From positions 868,001 through 932,000 of the forward strand of contig JACEUU010000003.1 of NCBI GenBank assembly GCA_024998755.1: 64,000 nucleotides of DNA, in the 5' to 3' direction. Source of the DNA: Vampirovibrio sp. Lineage in GTDB: Bacteria > Cyanobacteriota > Vampirovibrionia > Vampirovibrionales > JAJTHC01. How positions within the stretch are numbered: position 1 is the first letter of the stretch; every line of letters starts with the position of its first letter. Shown here in pieces: positions 35,113-44,075 of the stretch. Below the pieces are notes generated by a model. It was not told where the DNA came from, ran no database searches, and saw nothing but the letters and a program-made list of their open reading frames with translations. The position numbers and the translations under genes are program-made.

Positions 35113-35193
35113 TCGGGCTAGGGCTTCATGGGGGGTGGTATTTGACCACCCCCCATACCCCCCGCAAAATTAAGGGGCTGTTCGCCACCCCCT
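35113..35193. repeat. Repeat family F, copy 2 (partial)
   Basis: GCTTCGGGCTAGGG followed by GGGGGGTGG...CCACCCCCC and AAGGGGCTGTTCGCCACCCC matches the inverse of 37703-37806, with a different centre. Confidence 0.55.
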
Positions 35194-35195
35194 TA

Positions 35196-35356
35196 TACCA
35201 ATTCAAAGTTAGAATAGCGTATAGCTTTCTCTATGTAGGGGTGCGATTTATCGCATCCGTTTAGGGCTTGTGGGACGGACTGATGCAACGCATAGACCGC
35301 TAGGGCTAATAAATCACGCCCCTACAAAAACACGCCATTTAATCTTGGAATTGGTA
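35196..35356. repeat. MITE with IS630-like ends enclosing a REP palindrome (161 bp)
   Basis: Ends are TACCAATTCAAAGTTAGAAT and its counterpart ATTTAATCTTGGAATTGGTA. Between them lies a GTAGGGGTGCGATT...AATCACGCCCCTAC hairpin. It is separated by only 3 bp from the outer IS630-type element that has the same ends, so two elements sit in tandem. Confidence 0.75.
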
Positions 35357-35425
35357 TTATACCAATTCCAAGTTTAAATAGCGTATAATAGAGGGGTATT
35401 ATTGTTTGTTTGAAAGATTCTGATC

Positions 35426-36213
35426 ATGATTACCCAAGAAGACGTACTCGCCTTTGAAAAAACCTTCACCGACAAGAAAACCTATCGCCGATTCCTCTGC
35501 ATTAAACTCAAAATAATCGACGGTAAAACACAAGCCGAAATAGCCCAACATACGGGTTTCGGCTTTCGACACGTCCAACGCATTCAAGCCCAAGTTCAAC
35601 AACACGGACTTTACAGTCTCTATCCTAAAAAAGGGATTGTACGCAATAGCCTACTACCCAGTAAACAAGCCGAAATAGACCTACTACAACGCCACAAAGG
35701 TAAGGTCGGTATCTACGATTTACACCAGGCACTCAACGCACTGGTGGGCAGACCCGTCATCTTTCAAACTGTTTACAACCTGCTCAATCGCCACGATTGG
35801 AAGGCAAAAGTACCTCGCCCAGTGCATCCCAACCATAATGATGAGGCTCAAACCCTCTTCAAAAAAACTTCCTGACTTCGTTAACTCTGTTACAAAAACA
35901 GTAAAAAAGCCAGTTCGGCTATTTTTTCAGGATGAGGCGAGGTTTGGCAAAATTTGCCAAGTTCGTAAAGTATGGTTACCCAAGGGTGAACGTTCAGTAG
36001 TGGAAGCTCAACATATACGGCAATACCTCTATGCGTATAGTACCATGGAACCCAAGACGGGAGAGAGTGTTTCGTTGATTCTTCCGTATGCGGATACGGA
36101 TTGGATGAACGTATTCTTACGTGAATTAAGTGAGCGTTACCCTGCAGATGAGATTGTGCTTGTTTTGGATGGTGCAGGTTGGCATAGAAGTGGGTGGCTG
36201 GTTGTTCCTGCTA
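35426..36213 (+). pseudogene. Outer IS630-type transposase, 5' part
   Basis: The first frame (35426-35875) carries the helix-turn-helix region (QAEIAQHTGFGFRHVQRIQA). The DDE catalytic part continues in the next frame from about 35862 (KPVRLFFQDEARFGKI with the first Asp, then EIVLVLDGAGWH with the second). The switch falls on a run of seven As at 35861-35867 and needs a +1 shift. The second frame is cut at 36213 by the inner element. Removing that element and one TA copy gives VVPANIRLVCLPPYSP, restoring the gene. Confidence 0.85.
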
Positions 36214-37178
36214 TAGCTGTTCCAATAATTATTGAGCTATAATAAGGAGGATAACGTTCACGAAAAAGGAGGATTCATCTATGGCATATAGCGTCGATTT
36301 AAGACAACGAGTCGTTGATTGCATCAATCAAGAAAAAGAAACACAACAAGCCACCGTCATCCGATTCAAAGTCAGTCTCGCCACCGTCAAACGATGGGTC
36401 AAACGAACCTGTCTCGCCACCGTCAAACGATGGGTCAAACGAACCTGTCTCATCCCCAAAAAACCAGGGGCAACCACCGCAACAAGCATCGACAGAAACC
36501 AACTACTCGCCATACAAAAAGCCAACCCCAGTGCCTATTTGGACGAATTGGCTCTCTTGCTCGGTTCTAAAAAATCCACCATTTCCTACAACCTCATTAA
36601 ACTCGGCATTAGCCGTAAAAAAAAGCACGCTCTACCGAGAACGAAGTGAAGCCAAACGCACAGTTTATAAGCAGGAGATAGAACCGCTAACGCCCGCCAG
36701 TCTTGTGTTTGTGGATGAATGTGGGGTTGGCCGTAGAAGCGTTGAACGCTTGTATGGTCGTTCCCCTAAAGGTGAACGGGTGCAGGAGGAAATTAGTGGT
36801 CAACGCACCGAACGTACCTCTATTATAGCAGGGTTACAGGGTGGAAAGCCATTAGCCCCGTGGTGTTTTAAGGGCTATTGTAATACCGAGGTTATTTTGA
36901 CGTGGGTTGAACATGAGTTGTTACCGAGTTTAACGGCGGGGATGACGGTCATTGGGGATAATGCGAGTTTTCATAAATCTTGGGAGATTCAACAGCTGAT
37001 TGAATCTGCGGGTTGTCGGTTGTTGTTTTTACCGCCTTACAGTCCTGATTTGAATCCGATTGAGCGATTGTGGTCGGCGTTGAAGGCGAGAATTCGTCGG
37101 TTACTAACCGATACCTTATCTTTAGATGAAGCCATTGACCAAGCCTTTAAAATGGTTCAATAACTTTTGGAACAGCTA
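36214..37178 (+). mobile_element. Inner IS630-type insertion sequence (965 bp)
   Basis: Terminal repeats are TAGCTGTTCCAATAATTATT on the left and, in reverse, TAGCTGTTCCAAAAGTTATT on the right. TA is duplicated at 36212-36213 and 37179-37180. Insertion of this element into the outer transposase is therefore exact. Confidence 0.9.
36281..37163 (+). CDS. Inner IS630-type transposase, two frames
   Basis: The first frame (36281-36649, 122 residues) is the helix-turn-helix part, MAYSVDLRQRVVDCINQEKE onward. The second frame, used from about 36615 to 37163, is the DDE part: VFVDECGVGRRS, IGDNASFHKSWEI and LPPYSPDLNPIERLWS. The change of frame falls on a run of eight As at about 36615-36622 in the same +1 sense as the outer element. 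This suggests slippage made to order, as in other IS630 members, rather than decay. The first frame also holds a 36-bp tandem duplication giving LATVKRWVKRTC twice, which probably harms DNA binding. Confidence 0.82.
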
Positions 37179-37395
37179 TAACATTCGGTTGGTTTGTTTA
37201 CCGCCGTATAGTCCGCAGTTGAACCCTGTGGAGCAGTTGTGGAAGGGTATTCGGACTCGGTTTTTTGGCAATGCTTATTTTGAGACGTTGGATGCAGTGG
37301 AAGCTCATTTAGTGAAGGCTTTACGCTGGGTAGAGGCTAATACAGCGTGGGTGAAATCGTTCGCCTATTTCCCCTATATTCAACACGCTATTTAA
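37179..37395 (+). pseudogene. Outer IS630-type transposase, 3' part
   Basis: This is the tail of the outer transposase (NIRLVCLPPYSPQLNPVEQL, the region with the last catalytic Glu, ending AYFPYIQHAI). It is in frame with the second-frame part before 36213 once the inner element is removed. Confidence 0.85.
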
Positions 37396-37613
37396 ACTTG
37401 GAATTGGTATGAGACCCCAATTAAATTACCAATTTTTCGAAGGGAAAGCCCTGAAGCGTATAGCTCTTTGGCTAGCTTCCATGTGATGGGTGCAAGCCCT
37501 TTCGGGGTTGAACGTGTATATTTACAGGCACACTTTTTGCATTGATACCGTTGCTTTTCTCCAATGAACCCTGCTTTAACTTTATCTAAACTACCACATT
37601 TTGGACACTGCAT
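37392..37613 (-). pseudogene. insA: IS1-type InsA remnant
   Basis: MQCPKCGSLDKVKAGFIGEK and CKKCACKYTRS form the zinc-finger N-terminus of IS1 InsA, followed by a helix-turn-helix (LYASGLSLRKIGNLIGVSY). The end after GVSY is coded by the terminal repeat of the outer IS630 element, so the rest of the IS1-type element was lost or separated by that insertion. No insB is present. Confidence 0.8.
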
Positions 37614-37675
37614 TTTAAATACTCCTTAATAGACTTAAGGATATTATAATGGCTAATTAGTTAAATGTCTCCTTA
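37614..37675 (-). mobile_element. Left end of the IS1-type element
   Basis: GGAGACATTTAACTAATTAG and the following TATAATATCCTTAAGTCTA lie just upstream of insA. The same sequence forms both arms of the palindrome at 29481-29561, with one base difference (GCCATT against GCTATT). Confidence 0.7.
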
Positions 37676-37681
37676 CACGAA

Positions 37682-37806
37682 AGCGATTATCCAGTTGTTC
37701 CCCTGGGGATTCTTAAGGGGGTGGCGAACTGCCCCTTAAGCGGTGGGGGGTTGTAAGGGGGGGCTGACGCCAGTCCTCCCTTACGCATCCACCCTAGCCC
37801 GAAGCA
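37682..37806. repeat. Repeat family F, copy 3
   Basis: CCAGTTGTTCCCCTGGGGAT begins the segment and recurs at 42692-42711. The remainder is the inverse of 27584-27680. The rest of this gene-free stretch up to 37937 shows no clear feature. Confidence 0.6.
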
Positions 37807-37955
37807 ATTAACGAATCCACAAAACCCCAGAGTCTAAAATATCCGTTAAATTGCTTAGCTTTAGGGATGCTTTTATTTACTTATATCAACAATCACGGTA
37901 GAATAAAAGGGTACCGTTTAGTAACTATCGGTTTACCGTGAAAGGAATTTATCTG

Positions 37956-38354
37956 ATGATGATGATGATGAATAAACAATCTTCTGATGACCAGTCGCTT
38001 CAAAATTTTTTACTTGGCTTATTGGTCGGTCTGCTTTCGGGTGGATTGTTAGCCTTGCTACTTAGCCCACAATCTGGCGAAGAAAACAGAAAAACTGCTA
38101 AACGTTTTGTGGAAGAAATGCCCGATGTTGTCAAAGATGAGTGGGAAAACCCTTATAGCAAAACCAGCGATTTTATCAACAAACAACGCTTCAAATTAGA
38201 ATCTTCATGGGCTAGCATTCGTAAAGCCTTGCAAGCAGACCGTATTGCAAAAGCTAAGCAAAAAGAAGAAGATGCTTTAGACGCTTCTTTGAAAGATGCC
38301 ACGCCGCCTGATTCACCTTCTGCAGATGATGAGAACCAAGAGGCTTCAGTATAG
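37956..38354 (+). CDS. YtxH-like small membrane protein
   Basis: A 132-residue protein starting with five tandem ATGs. One N-terminal membrane helix (FLLGLLVGLLSGGLLALLLS) is followed by SPQSGEENRKTAKRF, the YtxH signature (usually APKSGKETR), then a charged helical and disordered tail. YtxH proteins are membrane-associated stress proteins of unknown mechanism. The AAAGGA site at about 37941 fits the ATG at 37956 rather than a GTG at 37938. The next gene starts directly after its stop codon. Confidence 0.75.
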   Translation: MMMMMNKQSSDDQSLQNFLLGLLVGLLSGGLLALLLSPQSGEENRKTAKRFVEEMPDVVKDEWENPYSKTSDFINKQRFKLESSWASIRKALQADRIAKAKQKEEDALDASLKDATPPDSPSADDENQEASV

Positions 38355-38741
38355 ATGAGCTTACCTTTGTTGCCTGCAGGTAGTTTGGCAGATTTACAAT
38401 TAGCAAAGTTGTTTAGTGTGGTGGGTGTGTTGGCAATACCGTTGGGTGTGTTGGCTTTATTGGTGTTATACCAATTATTGCTGTTGCTCATTAGTTCTGT
38501 AGAATGTTTTAACATGGCAAAATATGAAGTAACGCCTATTTTGCATCACGTCAAGAACATTTCTGAACAAGTTGATGATATTTCAACCAGAGTTAATGGC
38601 GGTATGAAGGCGGTTCAAGGGTCTGTTAATAAAACAGTGGCTTCTGCCCAACCGATTATTAAAAGTGGTGAACAATTAGCAGAAAAAGGGCTTCAAAAAC
38701 TATTTGTTGCGGTTGATTGGGTTAAAAGCTTTTTCAAATAA
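38355..38741 (+). CDS. DUF948-like membrane protein
   Basis: A 128-residue protein: one membrane helix (about 18-48, LFSVVGVLAIPLGVLALLVL), then a long helix with heptad-like repeats (HHVKNISEQVDDISTRVNGG). This layout matches DUF948-type proteins, often paired with YtxH proteins as here. The ATG follows the preceding TAG stop with no gap, so translation is probably coupled. Confidence 0.65.
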   Translation: MSLPLLPAGSLADLQLAKLFSVVGVLAIPLGVLALLVLYQLLLLLISSVECFNMAKYEVTPILHHVKNISEQVDDISTRVNGGMKAVQGSVNKTVASAQPIIKSGEQLAEKGLQKLFVAVDWVKSFFK

Positions 38742-38783
38742 CGGGTATCTTGTGGCTTTGTTAAGCTAAGGGAATATTGATTC

Positions 38784-40046
38784 GTGCCATTGTCATCTAA
38801 ACAACCTGCTTCAACCATTAATAATCCTTCAGTAATTGTGGGGTTATTGACTAATATTCTTAGTAATGTTTGGTTGGGTCGGTTACTAGCTGGTTTGCTG
38901 ATGGTAGGCAATTTAGTTTTGCTACTGTGGTTAATTAAAACATTTCAGCCTGTTTTCAACTTGGTTGCCATGGGGTTGATGTTGGTTTATATTCTGTTAG
39001 TGCCAGTCAATGTATTGGAAGAAGGTTTTAAAAAGGGATTGCCTTTTTTACGGCAGGGGCATCGGTTTTTAGCGGTAACATTGGTTTATTTAGCCTTAAT
39101 GTATGGGTTGGAATCCTTGGTGATTAAGGGGTATCCTATTGTAAAAGATCAAGCTCAAGACTTGATTGCTTCATTACCTTCGCAATTAGCGAGTGCCAAT
39201 CAGCGGTTGATAGACTTAACCCATGCTATACCTTTTTTGAAAGAACCCCTTGCCCCAATTCTTCAAAAACTAAAAGCTTGGACCGTTAGTAGCGATGACT
39301 TTATGACACAATCAGTTCTGTTGTTTCGTTCACAAATACAATGGCTTTCTGCTTGGGTGGTTCAGCAAGCTGGTCCTGTTTTACAAAGTAGTATTGGGCA
39401 ACTTTCCACGTTGGTAACCTTATTGGTGTTTGTGTTTTATGCGTTAATGAACGGGGAAGCGTTGGTTAAAACCACGGTTAATCGGTTTCCTGTTGCCCAA
39501 CAACCCCTATTGTCTTCCTTCGTTAACCAGCTGCACTGTATTAATATGGCGTTTATTAAAGGGCAAGTATTGCTGGGTGCGTTAACGGGTGTTTATATGT
39601 TTATTATCTACAACCTTTTTGGTGTGAAATATGCCTTGCTATTAAGTATTTGGTTCGCTTTGGCTGAACTATTACCTGTGGTAGGCACGGTGATTGGCTT
39701 AATTCCAGGGTTGTTACTCATCACCTTGCAAGGCGATTTTATGGTTTTGGCGTACGTTTATGGGTGCAGTTACATTTTTCAAACCATTAAAGATAACATC
39801 TTGCAACCCCATGTGGTGGGCAATGCTTTGGGGTTACATCCTATTTTAATTATACTTTCCTTGTTGTTAGGGGCTAAAATAGCGGGGCTAGTGGGTGTGG
39901 TTATTGCTTTGCCCACTGGGGCATTATTGGTGTTTTTCCTGAAAACAACCATTGCCAAAGAATGGATAGATTTACCCACTGAACAACACGCTACCCGTGT
40001 TATTCTTCCCACAGAATCTGTGGTTCAAGATGGCGAAGGTATTTAA
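38784..40046 (+). CDS. AI-2E family transporter (PerM-like), first copy
   Basis: A 420-residue inner-membrane protein with about eight hydrophobic segments. The C-terminal conserved part (LLSIWFALAELLPVVGTVIG, LIPGLLL, and DNILQPHVVGNALGLHPILI) is diagnostic for the AI-2E/UPF0118 family. Members export autoinducer-2-like molecules or act as Na+/H+ antiporters; substrate cannot be told. It starts at GTG with AAGGGA upstream, and a second family member follows after 3 bp. Confidence 0.88.
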   Translation: MPLSSKQPASTINNPSVIVGLLTNILSNVWLGRLLAGLLMVGNLVLLLWLIKTFQPVFNLVAMGLMLVYILLVPVNVLEEGFKKGLPFLRQGHRFLAVTLVYLALMYGLESLVIKGYPIVKDQAQDLIASLPSQLASANQRLIDLTHAIPFLKEPLAPILQKLKAWTVSSDDFMTQSVLLFRSQIQWLSAWVVQQAGPVLQSSIGQLSTLVTLLVFVFYALMNGEALVKTTVNRFPVAQQPLLSSFVNQLHCINMAFIKGQVLLGALTGVYMFIIYNLFGVKYALLLSIWFALAELLPVVGTVIGLIPGLLLITLQGDFMVLAYVYGCSYIFQTIKDNILQPHVVGNALGLHPILIILSLLLGAKIAGLVGVVIALPTGALLVFFLKTTIAKEWIDLPTEQHATRVILPTESVVQDGEGI

Positions 40047-40049
40047 GTT

Positions 40050-41234
40050 GTGATGATGACCCCTCCCTCCCCTTCAACGCCCAGTGCATCGCCAACCCTA
40101 TCGTTTAATCGGTTTAAGATGATTCAACTCAATATGGGATTAGGCTTGGTACTACTGTTTTTATGGACAGTTTACCAAGGGTTTCAGAGCCTGTTTAATG
40201 AAGTATTACTGATTTTTGGTGCTTATACGTTTAGCTTTTTTATTTTAACGTGGGCGTTACATATTCAAGCCTTGCTAAATATTTGTTTGGGTTGGGTGTT
40301 ACGGGTTTGCTTTAGGCAAAAAAGTTTTGTGTTGCATCGGTCGTTGTCTATTTTTATGGCGTATGGGGTACTTTCTGCTATTGTGGTACTTGTTTTTGCG
40401 TATTCGTTACCCATATTAACTGAACAATTCCATGCTGTTTTTAATATTGTTAAAATTAGCTTGAAAACGTTTGAACAGTATTTAACCACATGGGAATCAG
40501 GACATCTCGTATCCCCTACTATCACATCCTTAACCTCTGGTGGTCCATTGCTGCCAGATTTTAAAGATTTACAAAACCTATTTGTAAAACAGGCGTGGAA
40601 GTTAGCGTCTTCTAGTTTTACGCCCTTGTTTTATGTATTTATTGGGCAAATTATTACGTTTTACTTGTTGTTAGATGGCGAAGATGTTGCCAAATTTGTG
40701 ATAGAACTACTACCCAAAGTTCGCCATTCAAAATGGGGGAAAGCGTTGGCTTTTTCTCAGGTATTAATGTTTCGTACCGTTAAGGCGTACACCCTTTCAG
40801 CTCTGCTTTCCGGATTCTTCTTTTGGATGTTGTGCCATGTAATTGGTATACCTTTTGCGGGTGTTTTAGCGTGGTGTTTTGGGGTGCTTTCTTTTGTACC
40901 TGTTTTGGGGCCTTGGTTTGGTGTTGTGCCTGCCAGTTTGGTTTTATTAGCACAAGGGGCTGAAGATAAATTATTTTATTTGGCTTTGGGTGTTTCTGCC
41001 TTTGGTTATTTACGAGCCAGATATGTAAGCCCTCAATTATTTGATAAACGGTATCGGTTTCACCCAATTTGGTTAATTGTGCTGTGGCATGGTTGTTTTC
41101 AATTAGCGGGCTTGTTGGGCGTGTTTTTGTTTATTCCACTGACGGTTTTCTTGGCGATGGTGGGTCGGTTTTTGTTGCCCAAACCTGCTACGGTTATAGC
41201 AAAAACGGCTATTGTTGTTGCAGAAACTAATTAA
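40050..41234 (+). CDS. AI-2E family transporter, second copy
   Basis: A 394-residue membrane protein of the same family as its neighbour, with LAWCFGVLSFVPVLGPWFGV and VSPQLFDKRYRFHPIWLIVL in the conserved C-terminal part. The two proteins are clearly divergent paralogues. It starts GTGATGATG only 3 bp after the previous stop, so the pair is co-transcribed and could form a hetero-oligomer, which is inference. Confidence 0.82.
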   Translation: MMMTPPSPSTPSASPTLSFNRFKMIQLNMGLGLVLLFLWTVYQGFQSLFNEVLLIFGAYTFSFFILTWALHIQALLNICLGWVLRVCFRQKSFVLHRSLSIFMAYGVLSAIVVLVFAYSLPILTEQFHAVFNIVKISLKTFEQYLTTWESGHLVSPTITSLTSGGPLLPDFKDLQNLFVKQAWKLASSSFTPLFYVFIGQIITFYLLLDGEDVAKFVIELLPKVRHSKWGKALAFSQVLMFRTVKAYTLSALLSGFFFWMLCHVIGIPFAGVLAWCFGVLSFVPVLGPWFGVVPASLVLLAQGAEDKLFYLALGVSAFGYLRARYVSPQLFDKRYRFHPIWLIVLWHGCFQLAGLLGVFLFIPLTVFLAMVGRFLLPKPATVIAKTAIVVAETN

Positions 41235-41250
41235 TCCTTATACAATTAAA

Positions 41251-41331
41251 AGTCGCCGTCATTCCGAGCGTAGCCGAGGAATCTCCTTAGCGTCTAGGGG
41301 GATTTCTCGACAAGCTCGAAATGATGACGAC
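41251..41331. repeat. Repeat family H hairpin, copy 1
   Basis: GTCATTCCGAGCGTAGCCGA...CGACAAGCTCGAAATGATGAC. Related copies lie at 58232-58313 and 62757-62832. Ends are imperfect inverted repeats; common interspersed repeat type. Confidence 0.7.
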
Positions 41332-41424
41332 TTTCAATGTTTTAATTGGCATCATTCTGTACCCTAAGTTTAGTAATCTTAAGACTTATTTAAAAGTATC
41401 TGTTATACTAATGATAATATTAAT

Positions 41425-41631
41425 TAGACCTCTTACATGACTCGATATCTGGGGCATCCGCAGAGCGAGAAAACTTAGAACGTTTTACGTTGTCATTTGC
41501 GGTACTTGAATTCTTATGTACTTCTGTGTACACGTCAAATTCTGCGTTCTTGGTCGCTAAAGCAACCTGTTTGCAGGGCAAACAACATTCCTAGAATCTG
41601 CACCCACCTATCGAGTCATGCAAGAGGTCTA
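41425..41631. repeat. MITE family A, copy 2 (207 bp, inverted)
   Basis: Ends TAGACCTCTTACATGACTCG and CGAGTCATGCAAGAGGTCTA. The inner left TATCTGGGGCAT and inner right GAATCTGCACCCACC show it is inverted relative to copy 1. It is about 62 bp longer than the other two copies because of extra central sequence. It lies upstream of the NarL-type regulator. Confidence 0.8.
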
Positions 41632-41716
41632 CTATCTTTTTATATAAACAATGTCTACACATACCACTGTCTGACTTTCCCCTGTTTTTTGTGCTATTTC
41701 AACTTGGAGACACTTC

Positions 41717-42514
41717 ATGTCTGTATCATCTTCTTCTTCCTCCTTTTTCAACAACCCTACACCCAATACCACCAGTGCTTCAACTTCAACAAAAATCCCC
41801 ATTATCTTGGTGGAAGATCATCAAATGACGCGTTTGGGGCTTCGGCTTATTTTAGAACAATCAACTGATTGCCAGGTCATTGCAGAAGCTGAAGATGGTG
41901 AAACCGCCATTAATTTGGTCGATAAATACCCCAATTGCCAATTGGTTTTAATGGATATTGGCTTGCCTGAAAAGGATGGGATTGAAGCCACTCAAGCCAT
42001 TAAAGCCAAACGACCAGATTTAAAAATTATGATGCTAACTTCTAAAGACGAAGAAAACAACGTTTTTGCGGCACTGGGTGCTGGGGCAGATGCTTATTGC
42101 CTGAAAGGGGCTTCGCCGGAAACGTTGCTGGCGGCTATTCGGTCTGTTGCGGAAGGTGATGTTTGGTTTGATAGAGGCATTGCCAAAGTGGTATTACAAT
42201 ATTTCCAAGGTAAAACGGCTATTCCCGCAGGTACGGTGGCTAATAAAGCGACAGGTGCGGTTGTGGGTCTTTCCGTTTATGGTGGGGGCGATGCTCATCT
42301 TCCCACAACCATTGATTGCCCACTAACTGCCAGAGAAATGGAAGTGCTACGCTTAATTGTTGATGGGCATTCGAATGCTCAAATAGCCGATGTTTTGGTT
42401 ATTACTAAGGCTACAGCCAAAGCACACGTTCATAGCATTCTTCAAAAATTGTGTGTAGATGACCGTACACAAGCCGCTGTGTTGGCTATGCGGCAAGGGT
42501 TGGTTAAAGGTTAA
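41717..42514 (+). CDS. NarL/FixJ-family response regulator
   Basis: A 265-residue two-domain regulator. After a Ser/Thr-rich N-terminus, the receiver spans about 27-150 with phospho-site Asp80 (LVLMDIGLPEKDG), LTSKDEE at beta4 and the lysine in YCLKGASPE. The C-terminal GerE-type helix-turn-helix begins LTAREMEVLRLIVDGHSNAQ and ends KLCVDDRTQAAVLAM. It would bind DNA when phosphorylated. No partner kinase is adjacent; the solo kinases at 27985 and 53235 are candidates only by guess. GGAGAC precedes the ATG. Confidence 0.92.
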   Translation: MSVSSSSSSFFNNPTPNTTSASTSTKIPIILVEDHQMTRLGLRLILEQSTDCQVIAEAEDGETAINLVDKYPNCQLVLMDIGLPEKDGIEATQAIKAKRPDLKIMMLTSKDEENNVFAALGAGADAYCLKGASPETLLAAIRSVAEGDVWFDRGIAKVVLQYFQGKTAIPAGTVANKATGAVVGLSVYGGGDAHLPTTIDCPLTAREMEVLRLIVDGHSNAQIADVLVITKATAKAHVHSILQKLCVDDRTQAAVLAMRQGLVKG

Positions 42515-42577
42515 TTTTAGTTTCTTTTACCAAATGTTGTAATCTCTATTTCTATTAGCTTTTATTAGAATTTCTAA

Positions 42578-42680
42578 CTTCAAACCATATTCAGTTGGAG
42601 ATAGACTGGTGCGAGCGTAGCGAAGCAGAGCATTTAGGGAGCCTCTAGCTTCCGCTCAAGCCTATCTTCAACGTACACGC
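42578..42680. repeat. Repeat family G, copy 2
   Basis: Inverse of 27714-27816, including the CTTCAAACCATAT end and the CTCTAGCTTCCGCTC core. Confidence 0.7.
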
Positions 42681-42939
42681 AAGCCAGTTAACCAGTTGTT
42701 CCCCTGGGGATTATTAATACCTACTAAAGGATTAAATAGCTTACCAACCAGTAGGAACGACCATCGTGTTTGCTCTGCAGTCGCCGATGCGTTCCGTCCA
42801 CCGAAGGGGCGAAAAAAGCATCCCCCGTCAGTGCCCGTAGTGGCATAGGGGGTGTTTTTTCGGGGGTTTTTAGGGGCTTGCCCCTGAATTTGTGGGGGGT
42901 GTCGGGGGGCTGCCAAATGGCAGTCCCCTTATGTGTTGG

Positions 42940-42945
42940 TAGAAT
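42940..42945 (+). promoter_or_regulatory. -10 element of the circle-junction promoter
   Basis: TAGAAT at 42940-42945 in the left end and TTGACA at 44013-44018 in the right end would be 18 bp apart when the element's ends are joined in its circular form. This would drive the bridge RNA and transposase only from the excised circle. Confidence 0.7.
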
Positions 42946-43090
42946 AAAACGGTGCTAGTCGATCGTCCATTCCCCTCGGCTCCAAACAACCGATTGTCAG
43001 CAAGATCACTAGCACCGTTTTACAAGGGATGCCATTTGAACAGATGCCCGAACTCTAACGTTCGTACCATAAGGCTAAATCCAAATCCCT
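42946..43090 (+). ncRNA. IS110 bridge RNA with target- and donor-binding loops
   Basis: Stem 1 is a 14-bp perfect repeat, AAAACGGTGCTAGT (42946-42959) with ACTAGCACCGTTTT (43008-43021), extended by GATC/GATC past one bulged base. Its loop carries TCCCCT at 42971-42976, equal to the left target, and TTGTCAG at 42994-43000, complementary to CTGACAA of the right target. The second domain is closed by AGGGAT (43025) and ATCCCT (43085). It carries ACAGATGC at 43040-43047, equal to the element's right end, and CATAAG at 43068-43073, complementary to CTTATG at the left junction. A CGAAC/GTTCG hairpin separates the last two guides. Confidence 0.85.
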
Positions 43091-43116
43091 ATTTTTCTAC
43101 CAAAGGAAATCCTACC

Positions 43117-44016
<900 letters not shown>

Positions 44017-44075
44017 CACAGATGCTGACAAACCAACCAGCGAAAAACTGTAGCAACAATCGGCTTGAGAACGCG

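Larger units (their letters stand above)
35360..37409 (+). mobile_element. Outer IS630-type insertion sequence, split by a second one
   Basis: A 25-bp perfect terminal inverted repeat (TACCAATTCCAAGTTTAAAT then AGCGT) bounds a 2050-bp element, with the TA ends expected of the IS630/Tc1-mariner group. Without the 965-bp inner element and one TA copy it would be about 1083 bp, a normal IS630 size. Its own transposase is interrupted, so it cannot move by itself. Confidence 0.88.

Noticed and set aside
37126-37395. An 89-residue frame that looks like a separate small gene
   Set aside because: Its first codons come from the end of the inner IS630-type element and the rest is the tail of the outer transposase, so it is a chimera created by insertion.
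41497-41868. A 123-residue frame overlapping the start of the response regulator gene
   Set aside because: It runs through a MITE end and then out of frame across the regulator; no coding signature.
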